Positions 1 to 12,028 of a stretch of DNA of 64,000 nucleotides are shown one piece after another. The DNA lies in NCBI GenBank assembly GCA_022457155.1, contig JAJGOT010000047.1, forward strand, positions 1,446,001-1,510,000, in the 5' to 3' direction. The stretch comes from Cladopsammia gracilis. Its lineage: Eukaryota > Cnidaria > Anthozoa > Scleractinia > Dendrophylliidae. The translations under genes and the position numbers were made by a program. The notes under the pieces are model-generated. The model did not search any database. It saw only the letters and a list, made by a program, of their open reading frames with translations, and had not been told where the DNA came from. Position 1 is the first letter of the stretch; the number at the start of each line of letters is the position of its first letter.

Positions 1-671
1 GATGGTGTGTTAATACCAGGGGAATCTTGTCTTGGATGTTGTCCCGCATGCGTGTGACCAGCGCATCCTTTCTAAGAATTGAGCCAACTCTGTTGAGATC
101 GTTGTTCAGAGAGATAGAGGGGTACTCACGTGCTTCAAAGAAGCCGATCATTTCTCTGGACTTAGCAACGAAATCGCCATCCTCTGAGCAAATTAAGACG
201 GCGAAGGCGGAGAAGTTGGCTGTAGGGAATGCTTTTCTTGCAGTGTTGAGGATGGGATGATTGGTAGTGAAGATAGCTGTGTGTGTCAGTTTCCTTGTAG
301 TGAATAGTGGTTTGAATCGTGTCTTCGGAGATGCATAAGGTGATGTCGAGGAAAGGAAGTGTAGTTTTGGGAATAGTGTAAGTGAATTGCAAAGCCGGGT
401 GGAAGTTGGAAACAAAATGGATAAACGATTCGAGATCATCACGACTACAAGAGGCAGCTCCAACGATGTCATCAATGTAGCGTTTGAACAATTGTGGTAC
501 TCTTCCAGTGTACTGGGAGAACACTTGCTCCTCAATGTAGCCCACGAATAGACAGGCGTAACTGGTCCCCATCTTGCTGCCCATCGCCACTCCATCGACT
601 TGCCGGAAGTATTGGTTATTAAAGGTGAACGCGTTATGTGTGAGGACAAGTTCTATCAAAGTCGCTATCAA
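1..671 (-). pseudogene. Penelope-like reverse transcriptase fragment (minus copy)
   Basis: On the minus strand this is a partial copy of the reverse transcriptase encoded on the plus strand at 701-2065. The readable frame covers the catalytic core: GVAMGSKMG, then FKRYIDDI with the two catalytic aspartates, then LPFLDI. It is cut by the window edge on its 3' side. Near position 193 it carries a 4-nt insertion relative to the plus copy, which shifts the frame and ends the reading frame at 162. Homology to the plus copy ends near 655, next to a short run of CTATCAAAGT-like repeats (651-690). The two copies are therefore head to head. A non-functional relic. Confidence 0.8.
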
Positions 672-700
672 AGTACCCTATCAAAGTCAACCAACAAAAG

Positions 701-2065
701 GTGAAAACCACTGTGAATGATATGATCCTCAATGGCGAACTCCCATCATCGGCTAAATATCTCATCGTTACTACACCTCCTCGCACCTCGCGTTTCTACC
801 TTTTGCCGAAGATTCACAAACCTAACAACCCAGGTAGACCCATAGTCTCAGCTTGCAGCTGCCCTACTGAGAACATTGCGGCATTTTTGGATGAAGTTAT
901 GTCCCCTATTGTTAACACCCTCCAAAGCTACGTCAAGGATACTACCCATGCTCTGAACAATTTCGATTCCTTTAAATTCACCGGTTTCGAATCGGATCTA
1001 CGATTCCTTTTTACCATGGACATCAAGTCCCTTTACACTGTAATTCCTAACGATGCTGGTCTGCAAGCCCTATCTCATTTTCTGGACGAATGTAAAATCA
1101 AACAGCCGCCAACCTTCACGTTAGTAAGACTAGCAGAACTTGTCCTCACACTTAACGCGTTCACCTTTAACAACCAGTACTTCCGGCAAGTCGGTGGAGT
1201 GGCGATGGGCAGCAAGATGGGGACCAGTTACGCCTGTCTATTCGTGGGCTACATTGAGGAGCAAGTGTTCTCCCAGTACACTGGAAGAGTACCACAATTG
1301 TTCAAACGCTACATTGATGACATCGTTGGAGCTGCCTCTTGTAGTCGTGATGATCTCGAATCGTTTATCCATTTTGTTTCCAACTTCCACCCTGCTTTGC
1401 AATTCACTTACACTATTTCCGAAACTACACTACCTTTCCTCGACATAACCTTATGCATCTCCGAACACACGATTCAAACAACGATTCACTACAAGGAAAC
1501 TGACACACACAGCTATCTACACTACCAATCATCCCATCCTCAACACTACAAGAAAAGCATTCCCTACAGCCAACTTCTCCGCCTTCGCCGTCTTTGCTCA
1601 GAGGATGGCGATTTCGTTTCTAAGTCCAGAGAAATGATCGGCTTCTTTGAAGCACGTGAGTACCCCTCTATCTCTCTGAACAACGATCTCAACAGAGTTG
1701 GCTCAATTCTTAGAAAGGATGCGCTGGTCACACGCATGCGGGACAACATCCAAGACAAGATTCCCCTGGTATTAACACACCATCCCTTTAACGGTCGCGT
1801 CAAGCGGATCCTCCTGGATAACTTTGATATCTTATCCCGTGATCCCGAAACCAGGGACATCTTCCCACATCGGCCGGTCGTCTCTTCTCGACGCGACCGG
1901 AATTTGAGAGACATCCTGGTGCGGATCCTCCTGGATAACTTTGATATCTTATCCCGTGATTCCGAAACCAAGGACATCTTCTCACAGAGAGACGACGCGA
2001 CCGAAATTTGCGAGACATCCTGGACTATTATAAGACCTAGAAGCACTTTTAAAAGAGAAGCTTAG
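701..2065 (+). mobile_element. Penelope-like element reverse transcriptase, truncated
   Basis: Open frame of about 454 codons encoding a Penelope-like reverse transcriptase, the enzyme that copies the element's RNA into DNA. Visible motifs in order are FYLLPKIHKP, GRPIVSA, MDIKSLYTVIP, GVAMGSKMG, FKRYIDDI (catalytic Asp pair) and LPFLDI; this set is typical of Penelope-like elements, not LINEs or LTR elements. No good ATG lies at the 5' end: position 701 is GTG, and the first ATG is six codons later. The N-terminal region of the usual protein is missing, so the copy is 5'-truncated. Near the C-terminus a 117-bp segment is tandemly duplicated (about 1804-1920 and 1921-2037), repeating the RILLDNFDILSRD peptide. 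The frame stops before any recognisable GIY-YIG endonuclease domain. Probably dead. Confidence 0.85.
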
Positions 2066-4266
2066 GTGGAGTGGTGCCACTTAGGTTTTCTTCGAAAGCC
2101 TGTATTTATAGACGCTATAGAAAAATACTAGTAATTAAACAGTACTTTAATCATATATATAACCAGAAGCGGGCGTCTTGAGAACAAAGACCCCCAAAGA
2201 CCCAAAACAGTCAACAAACAAATGAAGAAGAGAAAATTAACGTAAATCTAATAGTCCAGTTTCGAATTCGCTATGGTCGCTGAATGCATGAAAGCACTGA
2301 AGACGCATTTTTACAGGGTTAGCCTCAATCTGAAGTGATAAAATCACAAATTCAGGCGAGAGGATGACCTGTTTAGAGCTCTGTCTATTATTTAATTTTC
2401 AAATTCCACGCACCTTCTGCCGGTATTTGTGAATATTTTACATCAGGTCGAGTCTAACCCTGTATCAATGTGTCATCGGTGTTTGAATTCAGCGGTAATT
2501 TTAAATGACGAAAATGGCTTATTGAAACAAAACTTGATGTCTTACGCAATGCAAGCACAAAAATCGTCCTAACAATTTTTTTAACATTAGAAATGTCAGC
2601 TTTTAAATCTCTTCAGTGTGGCTAAAATATCTTATCAACTCAGCTGATAAAAGAAAATTTTCGTATTTCACTCCCTCACAGACGTATCATCGCCGTTTCT
2701 TTTGCTCTGGTACAATTTCCTGAGCAGTGCGAATAGCCCATGAATTGATTTCACTTATTTGGTTTTGTTTTGGAAATAGTGCAAAAGAAACAGTTTTGTG
2801 TAAACATGAACCATTTTCCATTATGTCAGACAATCGAGGCAAAATTTGGCTCATCCTCGGTGTAAAAACCTGCCAAAGTCACGGCTGACGTAAAACAACG
2901 AAAACAAAAGGTACTGCATGAAACAATAGAGTGCAAGACAACAAAATTAGAAGACAAAGAAAAAAGTCACAGGTTTTTGCACCGAGACAAACCCCAAAAT
3001 TTGGGCGAAAGGGACATGAAAAATGTATGTTTGTAAACTTTATTACGCGCATCTGCCGATGTACCACGTGCTTGGCAATTTTATGGGGCAGTACGCAGCT
3101 CTTACAAGGTCTTCTCTGATTTGCTGAGAAAACAATAGAACAAACAACACAACAATGGCTAACAATAGACCCTAGACCTAAAAACAATAGAGCTGCATGA
3201 TATACAGGTCCAATGAAATTAGAGGTTGTAAAGAGCTGCGTGGTATCTGAATTTTATCGAAGACTCTTGACAGTTGCACTCAGTGAGAGACGAATGTTCA
3301 CGAAACTGCTTGGAGTGGCGCTGTACTGTTTTTCCATCCGGAATTTTAGTGCCTTTATAGGAACTAAAACTGTGTGAAAGCTGATACAGTTTGAGATTTC
3401 GCCGTTCTTTTAGGGGAATATTTCAGCGGCAGAATTTTTTTTATTGAAATCAACAATACTTACAAGACCACGACCGCTTGCACTATTTACAATAATTTTA
3501 CAATAAAAAGGACTACAAAACTAGCTAGACGTAAGTATAACTTACAAAATGGTTTTTAAATGTACGACGAGAACATAGTACAAGCTAAACAAGCTAAAAT
3601 AAGTCAAAAAGGACATGCAACAAACAACAACAAAACATGGCAAAAAATTGGATGACATTTCCCTTTAATTTTTTAACTCGTCCCCAGACCCCCAATTTGA
3701 CCCTAAAAATCACAGCGAAAACACCATTTTTTGAAGGGAAAATCAAAATTTCGCCCATTTATGAATTACTTTTCGGAAATCCACACTCGGATTCCAGTAA
3801 TTTGGTTGTTATTCTATCTGGAAACGTTTTAATTTCGAAAGCATGATAAGCAGAGTGACAACTTGGTCCTCGCCGGGTGGTAGGCACAACAAAAATGGCA
3901 GGTTGACAAAATTGAACGTGCCCTTCCCTGTGGGGTTTGATTTTACACTGGTACCCAGTGCTGACCGCACTATGGTCTATCGGTCTATTTTGTTTTTCAC
4001 GCCTTTCTGGCGCCTATTTTGTAGTGCTAGGGGAGTAGCATTGGGACTTATAACACATTCATAATTACCTTGTAATGGATAATTGTTGATATCAGAACTC
4101 CAGTGATAATGTGCTTCGTGCGGTCGTTGAATTCTTTACAAAATTGAGCTATGTATGTGAAGGAGTAGCTTTTCCTGCTGCGATATGTGTTCGCAGAATA
4201 CCGCTCAACTGTTTGGCCGCCATCTTGAATCTGCATGCGTTAACAGTCCCAGGTCACCTTGCGCTC
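2066..4266. other. No gene recognised; AT-rich intergenic DNA
   Basis: Only short chance reading frames are present. I see no conserved domain, no long inverted repeat and no RNA gene. The 3' end of the Penelope-like element is not delimited by an obvious target duplication or tail. Confidence 0.5.
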
Positions 4267-4323
4267 CACTCCACAGGCTGCCCTGGCCGGGAAGTGAGCC
4301 ATGACCATTTTTTCATGAGAACA

Positions 4324-4590
4324 TAGTTAATAGAACAAATTGGTTAATGAAGCTCAACAAATTTCAAAAGAGTGTACAATGCTGCTTTGTTTTATGTTGA
4401 ACGAACCGTGACCGTGCACATTGTTTTGTTTAACGTGTGAGCTCAAATGTTTCTACTGGTCAGTTGCTCATATGCATTTCAATACCTTTTGCCTTGTGTT
4501 TTGTGCACGGTCAAGGCAAACGAACAAAAGAAATGGAGAACAAAAACATATAACAAAGGACTGGCAGAGTTTCATAACCAGTTTATTCAG
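4324..4590. mobile_element. Palindromic element upstream of copy A
   Basis: Imperfect terminal inverted repeats of the form GTTAATAGAACAAA-TGGTTA and TAACCAGTTTATTC. Inside lies a second inverted repeat built on ACCGTGACCGTGCACA and TGTGCACGGTCAAGGC. The same element is upstream of copy C (15153-15429), and a diverged version is upstream of copy B (11221-11486). It looks like a short non-autonomous element or a conserved palindromic control region. Confidence 0.6.
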
Positions 4591-5131
4591 AACAATGAGA
4601 ACAATCGACATAGTTTGCTGTTCAGTTTTCCAGAACAAATGCATGCTTTGTGATATCTTTCTTCGCGCAAATCTAAGCACTCGATTTTCTAGAATTTCAC
4701 TTCTGTAATGTTCTGTAGAATCGAAGTTACGCATGTCAATAAATTGACACTCAAGTTTCCGGGACAAGTCGGATGTTCTCATGCATGCATTGTTGAAAGA
4801 GAAAGGTCTGGAAACAATTGATCATTTGAAATGCACATTCCATACACACCACGTCATTATTGTAAAGCGTATTTTAAAATTCATCTTTAGCTGATACATT
4901 TGAAATTCGTTTTATTACATTCAGCAATTAACAATACAAATTGGTACGGAAATATCGAAAAATTAATCTCACAAAAACAAAATACCAAATTATGAGAATG
5001 AAGTAGCTGCGCTGCATGATGTAAACATTTTCCATCACACTTCCTGTTTCGCCCACGCATTCCAACATTCCAAGGAGAATAATCATTCTGCAATTAGATT
5101 TGGAACTTGTAAGAACAGCTCGTTCGCAACG

Positions 5132-6265
5132 ATGAAAGATTCTTTATCAGATGAGAGGGAACTCTTGAAAGAGAAAGTTTTACTACCAGAAAAACCTGCA
5201 AATCAAGGAGCAAAGAAAAAGGTGCCAACCGGATTTTCTACAGTTACCACATGGAAACGCGAGCTCAAGAAGAACCTTTAATAAAAGTACTGCGATCTGC
5301 CCACAGTGATCGAATCCGACTTCAAAGATGCGGAGAAGCTTTTTGAAGCAAAAACGGCCAAAGTGACTTTGCGAAATCCCACAATTTTTCGTTCCTCGAA
5401 AAAAATTCCGGACGAAATTGTCCTACTTCAGTTTGATCCTAACTTCAAGTCAAATGAAGTCGTTTGCCGTCATCTTTCGTGCAAGAACAAAAATCCACGA
5501 GTAGCGAAGCGCAGAAAAGATATCAAGCGAGATCTATACCTTTGCCCTATTCATCGAGAGCTGTTGATAGACCGTATTTGTCTGACCATGGAGAAGGAAA
5601 ATTTGAACTTTTCCCGAAGCGAATTCGCCACAGAGCCAGGTCGTTTTGAAGGCTACACTGCACTGATCGGTATACTGGAGGGAGCTTACTACGAAGCAAT
5701 AAAATTCCCTAATATATGGGGCACATCCCGAATTGTCAAAGAAGCGATCCTGAATGTCAGAAACGTCTTGATCATAACCAGCACGGTGCTAAACCCAGAG
5801 AATGACAACTTGGCAGTCGCCCTACCTCCTGTTTTCCACATCTTGCAACGTATTTTAGAGAACCCTCTGCAGATATTAATTTCCGCGCTTAAAGAAGTCG
5901 TGGGCACTATCCTCTTCGCCTTTGGGGTCATCTACACATGGGTCTCTCTTGCAAATCCTGGCACTCAAATAGGATTTGGTGTAGGTGGGTTCCTTGGAGC
6001 TGTTGGTTTCGCGCTGGGACCAGCAACTGGAGCTGCTGGAGTTGCTGTTGGTGCTGCTGTAGGCGGGATATGTGGAGGATTTCTTGGAAGTGGAATTTAC
6101 AAGCTGACTAAAGAGCGCAGTGATCAACTGAACATTGGCAGAGTTAGACAAGAATGGATGGCACGTGAAGACATACCACAGCAATGGATGTTCAGTTTTG
6201 AAGGGGATGGATGGGGTGCATTGCAAGCTTATGTCACTCTGTCACAACAGTTTTTCCAGCGTTAG
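5132..6265 (+). pseudogene. Glycine-zipper family protein, copy A (in-frame stops)
   Basis: An ATG at 5132 opens a 49-codon frame that ends at TAA TAA (5279-5284). The same frame then stays open to the stop at 6263-6265 and aligns with copy B over its whole length, including the Cys/His motif (CRHLSC...LCPIHRELL) and the C-terminal Gly/Ala-rich segment. The double stop falls where copy B has one codon fewer and reads through. The next in-frame Met lies deep in the protein, near 5588. Copy A also lacks about eight codons after ENP compared with copy C. It is most simply a pseudogene with one main lesion. A short intron removing the stops, or readthrough, cannot be excluded, but I found no in-phase splice pair. 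A poly(A) signal AATAAA lies near 6500. Confidence 0.65.
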
Positions 6266-6634
6266 CTTTATATATTTCATTCGACAAGGACGTCGAAAAT
6301 TAAGTTTGGCAATATGTTACAAGAGACTTTTCCAATGTTCTTAAACAGTCGAAAGTAAGTTCGTTAAAAATATTACATAAGCCAAAGCATGCCAAGTAAA
6401 CAATCAGAACAATAGTTCTCTTATGATGTATTGAAACTGAAACGTGCACAAGTTGCACATGGAACCCAAACGTTTTATTAGCTATAACATAATCATTTAA
6501 TAAAAATATTGTTATTTACCTGTTTTCTTTTGTCTTTTTGAGTCGTTTTTTAAGCGATTGAATCAGAGCGAAGACGGTTGACCTTGCACGTTTCAAATAT
6601 TATCTTGTCTTCAGCTTTGTAAATACGATCCGAC

Positions 6635-6796
6635 GTGCCTATTACGTCTCAAGTTTCCATTATTATTAACTATTAACTCTCCTCTCTTCTTGTGGCTGTT
6701 AAATTGAAACCCAAGATTCTCCCCCGAGGAGAGTTAATAGTTAATGGTAATGGGAACTTGAGTTAATAATAAAGGAAACTTAAGACGTAATAGGCG
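6635..6796. mobile_element. Small inverted-repeat element (MITE-like)
   Basis: Terminal inverted repeats CCTATTACGTCTCAAGTTTCC and its complement near 6775-6796, with a second inner pair (TTAACTATTAACTCTCCTC and its complement). No coding capacity. Confidence 0.7.
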
Positions 6797-6888
6797 TTTA
6801 AGTTTCCATTCCCCGCTTGACTAAGGGAAAACTTATCGTCATAACTCCTGCTCTGTAGTGGCATATCCCAGGGTAAGATACACGTAAC

Positions 6889-7100
6889 TTTTGATTCTCT
6901 CTTGGTGCAACTTTTCAGATTTTGGAGAATACTGAAGGAAAGTAAATCTCCTGGTGGACGTCGTTGGGGCTCGTTACGCAATCTGTTCGCGAGAAGTCCC
7001 AAAGACGTCTGCTAGCAACCTCGTTCCCAGGGTATCTCTTCTTCCCGCCCCCTGGAGCGAGAGAGAGACCCTGGTTGGGTCTGGTCACGTGTGTGGTGGA
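6889..7100. repeat. Dispersed repeat, copy 1
   Basis: The segment starting TTTTGATTCTCTCTTGGTGC is repeated at 26971-27110 with about 90% identity. It is followed by a block (about 7016-7091) starting AACCTCGTTCCCAGGGT, which recurs in reverse orientation at 8212-8292. Part of an interspersed family that also has a copy at 8290-8420. Confidence 0.65.
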
Positions 7101-8207
7101 CAATTATAATCCTAAGGAGGGGTAGACAGTATTTGTAACGTTGTCTTTGTCTTGCTAGGCTCTTGCTGTGCGCGACTGTTATTGTTTCAGCTGTGGCTGT
7201 GAAATAAATATGTTCCATGTTCCATACCCTCTTGTTGAAAATAGGAATCTCTATTGCAAGATATATATAAAAGACGTAAACAATTCTCTGTGATTATAGC
7301 AAGACCCGGAATAAAACAGATAAAACATCCCAGGCTTATCGTCAACCGAATAGGGATGTTATGAAATCTCTTTGGCCGTAAAAAGTGCTTCATTTTTGCT
7401 GTTTATGTTATGCCTGCCGTTTAGAACTGAATAAATAGGGACAAAAGATCTTGACAGCTTATAATCAGTATAATTTTCGAATTGAACATAATATGAACAA
7501 AGCCCTAAAATTGAAATAACGAAACGGTTCAGCCAAACGGTTCAAACAAAAGCGAATAAACAATGCGCAAGGATAAAATTGTTGCTCAAAAATTCACAAG
7601 TATATAAATGAACAATGTATAGACATTCAAACGACTGGAACTGGTGAACATTGAACTAAACAACATGCCTCACACACGAAGAATAAAAGCTATCATTGTC
7701 TTCTTTCGATCGTTTCCTGTTATAAAAGTGTACAGCGTGGCAAACATTGGTTCCGTGGCGGCCGCTTCTCAGTTCTTGCTTTGCCATCGCCCGAGAACAG
7801 ACGGCAGCACTTTAATGGGCCTTTCGAATGAAGCTTGAAGATCGCCTGTTAAGCAGTGTGTAGCGATAATTCATCCCAGTCCGGAACAAGTTCCATAAAT
7901 CAAGAGCGCGAGCTTAGCGGCGTCAAGTAATAAAATTGGATTGCATTCCGCAGCAAGTTCAAAATTAGCTTTACTGCGGTAAATCTTCAAGCGCCGTGAC
8001 AATTCCTCTGATCCTAAAGCAACTTACACTTTCAGAACCAGACCATGTGGATATGTTTTCGAAGTCTGCGGATGACCGCCGCTTCACATTTGTCGCGAGC
8101 CGCCGAACGCTTTTGCATTTGTTTCGCAATGCCCAGCTAGAGCAGACAAATTTCACACTTTACCGCCCCTCCCCCGCGTCCTTTAATTGGAATCTCCCAG
8201 ATTTCTG
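7101..8207. other. No gene recognised
   Basis: Short reading frames only. No long palindrome or known domain was seen. Confidence 0.45.
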
Positions 8208-8420
8208 GGAGACACGTGACCAGACCCAACCAGGGTCTCTCTATCTCGCTCCAGGGGGCGGGAAGAAGAGAGACCCTGGGAACGAGGTTGGTCTGCCAGT
8301 AGTCTCAATCCGTGGGTGAACTAATCACCCACTCGTGCGTAAGTCACGCGAGGGAGAGAGGAGGCGGGGAACAAGATACTCGTGTGACCAAAGGAGCTAC
8401 TGCTGCTGCTGCTATAGACT
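8208..8420. repeat. Dispersed repeat, copy 2, with short CTG/CTA tail
   Basis: Contains the inverted counterpart of 7016-7091, then the sequence CAATCCGTGGGTGAACTAA followed by TCACCCACTCGTG. It ends in a short run of CTGCTGCTGCTG (about 8399-8412). The same end at 27300-27690 carries a massively expanded CTA/CTG run, so this is the short-tailed relative. Confidence 0.6.
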
Positions 8421-8829
8421 GCTATAGAGCGCCGAGTGAGCGAAAAGTAATGCGAACTTGAATGTCAGATGGGGTGTCTTTAAACAACGGGTTACTTGTT
8501 GATAATTTTGTCAATATCATCCTTAATTAACCAATAAACATTATTTCACCATTGATTATAATATTTTAATGTCTTCTTAGAAGTTGTTGTTTTTATATTC
8601 TCATATGGCAATCCTTAACACATAGGTTACACTTATTATACGTTTACGATCACCGTTAATTTGTGATAACACATTGTTTATTAGTAAGAAAATTTTCATA
8701 ATTTTCTCTTTATTTTCATTACTAATATAAATAGAATTTTTCATTTGAAATTCATTAAATATATATTCAAAATATGGTATTTTCTTATATACACGCTTTT
8801 TCTCCTTATTTTATACACATTCTATTTAA

Positions 8830-9010
8830 CAAATTTACACCGGTTTTCCGTGGTGTGGACTCTTATTTACCACGATTTACGTCATCACATGGTCAAAATG
8901 TTGTGGACTCACGAGGCGCAGCCGAGTGAGTCAGCAACAAATTTTGACCATGTGATGACGTAAATCGTGGTAAATAAGAGTCCACACCACGGAAAACCGG
9001 TGTAAATTTG
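8830..9010. mobile_element. Near-perfect palindromic element
   Basis: Arms of about 80 bp start CAAATTTACACCGGTTTTCC and end with its exact complement, around a short spacer containing GAGGCGCAGCCGAGTGAG. No coding capacity. Typical of a fold-back or miniature inverted-repeat element. Confidence 0.75.
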
Positions 9011-9233
9011 CTTTTTACAACAATATTTAAAAAAAAATACAAGGAAAAATCGAAGTCTTGTTACAAAACGTGACAGCAAAGAAAGAGCAAGCGTTGTCTA
9101 TAACTTTCTCGCAATCTGATTGGTTGTTTTCAAGCGCGCGTGATGTTAGCGTCAGCAGCGTTGTCCGGACTCTCATTTACCACTAGCTCACGTTGACCAA
9201 TCAGATTGCGAGTTTAGCGGCAATTGTGGTAAA

Positions 9234-9410
9234 AAAACTAATTTCGATTTTGAGACGGCACTACTGGATTATATTGACGGCCAGTTGGGAGAAAATATAT
9301 TCCGTATTGGGCGGAGTCGCGCAGCGACGGAGCCCAATACGGAGAATATATTTTCTTCCAACGCCGTCAATATAATGCAGGTTTGCCGTCTCAAAATCGA
9401 AATTAGTTTT
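9234..9410. mobile_element. Near-perfect palindromic element
   Basis: Arms start AAAACTAATTTCGATTTTGA and finish with the complement. A second inner inverted pair (ATATATTCCGTATTGGGC) surrounds the centre GCGCAGCGACG. No coding capacity. Confidence 0.75.
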
Positions 9411-10325
9411 GTATCATGATTCAACTGTTTTTCGGGCAAAAAAGAAAGCAAAACTGAAGATAACTTGTTCTGATCAAAACTAAAATTTTTACTAGTAACG
9501 AGATGACGAACACGACGTTTTGTACGCGTTATCATATTTTTGTTTAGCAAAAAAGTTTCAAACACATGGACTTTTCACGCTATAAATTGCTCATTGAAAT
9601 AGAACAAATTTGATAGAACATCTTTTAGAAATTTTTCAAAGTTACAAACGTCGAAAAACTGAGTAATTAACGCAGACTTGCCGAGGTTTTAGCCCAAACT
9701 TTTTTTCAAATTATGGCGTGATAGCGCGCGCACAGCATAGCGCAATGTAAACAAACCGTTCAAACGAACAGAAGCAGCTTTTAAACTCATCTTATCGTTA
9801 ACTTTCGATAGAAAGGGTCGTTGTATTGAATACAGCGTTGTTTATCTGCCAAACTTGACAAAGTAATCAACATTTTTGCCCCTCCTTTGAATAAGATAAT
9901 TTTAAATTTTGGATTTCTACTCAAGGAACCGATTAAATTGCCGCAGGAAATTTTCAACCAATCACAGGCTGGTTTTTGAGACGACAATACGTCTTTGTAT
10001 TGACGTCTCAAAAGTGATACTCATGAAAATCGATAAACCCAGGTGCAGTTTCATGTGAATCTACCACACCACAGTTTCTACAAACATGCATTTTGTGATT
10101 AATCAATTTTTTATCATCACAACACATTTCATCCTTTACAACAATTATATCAGGCTATCAATTTTTTATTACAGAAGTCACAAATTACCTCACCCATATC
10201 TTTCAATTCGTCATGAATCATTTGATTACAATTACTTGCACATTAACAATCCAAATAAGTGACACAAGTCTTGTCTGATTAATAAGTTCAAACTGCTATC
10301 ACCAATTTCATTCACAATGGTTTAA

Positions 10326-10986
10326 AGTGCACCTAACCCCAATTTTTTTTCGCTTAATAAACTCTATGTACGTTGAAAAGTTGAATGGTTAAATATTTCT
10401 CGTTTTTAACGTTGCGTTAGTGAATTATAGAGGTTTGTATTTACAAAATGTTAATAAGATGACGTCAAATCAAGACTCGTTTATTATACAATTACTGGTT
10501 TTCACCTCCAAGTAATATTCTCAGGGGCGGATCCAGGAATTTCTGAAAGGGGGGGGGGGGGGGGGGGGTCCGCGTGCATGTCCCCCGGAAAGTTTTTCCG
10601 ATTTTACCCTCAAAACGCCATTTACGGCATTCCCCAAAACTTGACAATCAGTCAATTGGTGGAAGTGAAACAACTACGTATAAAACAATTTTATTTTTAT
10701 AAACCACATGGGAGACACAGGTCTGATAGGGGGGTCCGGACCCCCCCCCCCCCCCCCCCCCCCGACCCTCCCCCTAGATCCGCCACTGATTCGGTTTATC
10801 AGTTTTTAGTAGTATTTCATATTGTAAAATGGTAAAGTCTTGATTTGACGTCATCTAATTAGCATTTTATAAATTCAAATCTCTTTAACTCACTAACGCG
10901 ACGTCAAAAACAGAAAATATTTCACTATTCGACTATTCAACGTACAATGAGTTGATTAAAAGAAAAAAATTGGGGTTAGGTGCACT
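10326..10986. mobile_element. Fold-back element flanked by TTAA
   Basis: Terminal inverted repeats AGTGCACCTAACCCC and complement, flanked on both sides by TTAA (10322-10325 and 10987-10990). Imperfect arms extend about 170 bp on each side (10326-10495 and 10818-10986). A TTAA duplication is the hallmark of piggyBac-type insertion. No transposase is present, so it would be non-autonomous. A second element (10522-10788) sits in its centre. Confidence 0.65.
10522..10788. mobile_element. Nested hAT-like element with poly-G and poly-C ends
   Basis: Ends CAGGGGCGGATCCAG and CTAGATCCGCCACTG resemble common hAT-type terminal repeats. A run of about 20 G follows the left end (10549-10568) and a run of about 23 C precedes the right end (10741-10763), making the element partly self-complementary. 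I do not see an exact 8-bp target duplication. Confidence 0.5.
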
Positions 10987-11220
10987 TTAAGTTCCTCAAT
11001 TCCTCAATTGATACAATTGCCACGTCGATGCTCTAGTTGTTTCAGAGTAAGCGACATATTTCATAGATTTTCACACGAGCTGTGTAAGTTACAAAGAATT
11101 TTATGCAAGTTGTGGAAAATTTTATTTCATTGGTTAAAAGCAATCACACGACTGATTATCACATGATTATCACATGATAATGATATCACCTCATAACTTA
11201 AAGTAAAAAGTTCATACGCA

Positions 11221-11486
11221 GTTAATCGAGAGACTGGTTATGGAACCTTGTAGACTTCAATTGCGATAACAAAGGAGCTACAATTTATGTTGAACCGACC
11301 GTGACCGTGCACATCTTTTGTTTTTTGATCACACCCTATCACTGAATAACTTAATTTTTATTGGTCAGTTGCTCGAACAAAAGATCAACATCTATTGTGT
11401 TGTGCACGGTCAAGGCCGAAAAACGATAACAAAAAGATCGAACAAACACAATTCTCAGGTTTCACAACCAGTCTCTCGATTAACTA
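11221..11486. mobile_element. Palindromic element upstream of copy B
   Basis: Terminal inverted repeats GTTAATCGAGAGACTGGTTA and complement. Internal inverted repeat ACCGTGACCGTGCACA and GTGCACGGTCAAGGC, as in the elements at 4324-4590 and 15153-15429, but with most of the spacer diverged. It lies about 540 bp upstream of the copy B start codon. Confidence 0.6.
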
Positions 11487-12028
11487 TGGTTCAAATTACA
11501 TCATCAACTTTCCATATCACCAAGAATGTCACGCACTGATGATGACAAAGACATTTGCTAACTGATTATTTCTTCCCATATTCCGAGAATGATACGCACT
11601 GATGACTCATTTCCTCGGGAAACCCCCTAACTATTACATCATAGACTTTCTGAGAATGGCTCGCTATGGTAAATATTTAAAGGAACTTCAATTTTGAAAA
11701 ACATATAGTTTCATTTGATTTTCTATTTAATACTTCCATTTAATTTTTCATATTTTGAATTCAACAGATGGAAAGTAGTGATGTGCTTCATCTCTAGGGA
11801 AATTGCCGCCCTAGAGTCTAGTACATTACTACTGATTACGCCCACGCAAAGGATTCTATAATTTGAAAACATTCCAAGACGAATAATCGTTCTGCAATTA
11901 GATTTGGAACTTGCAAGAACACCTCGTTCTCAACGACGAAAGGTTCTCCATCAGATAAGAAAGAACTCTTAAAAGAAAAAGAAGTTTTACAACTAGATAA
12001 AAGTGCAAGTTAAGGAGCCAAGAAAAAG

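Larger units (their letters stand above)
4267..6270 (+). repeat. Duplicated block, unit A (paired with 15092-17110)
   Basis: This stretch is nearly identical, with small indels, to 15092-17110. Both blocks begin with the same CCACTCCACAGGCT sequence, contain the same palindromic element, share the same 5' leader and carry the same family gene. Unit B of the cluster (11221-13099) is related but clearly more diverged. The A/C pair therefore reflects a recent direct segmental duplication. Confidence 0.85.

Noticed and set aside
5876..6226. Minus-strand frames opposite copies A, B and C
   Set aside because: They mirror the conserved plus-strand gene and lose their length where the plus frame is conserved.
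5306..6265. Gene model for copy A starting at 5306
   Set aside because: The codon at 5306 is GTG, not a metazoan start. The frame is the continuation of 5132-5281 after in-frame stops.
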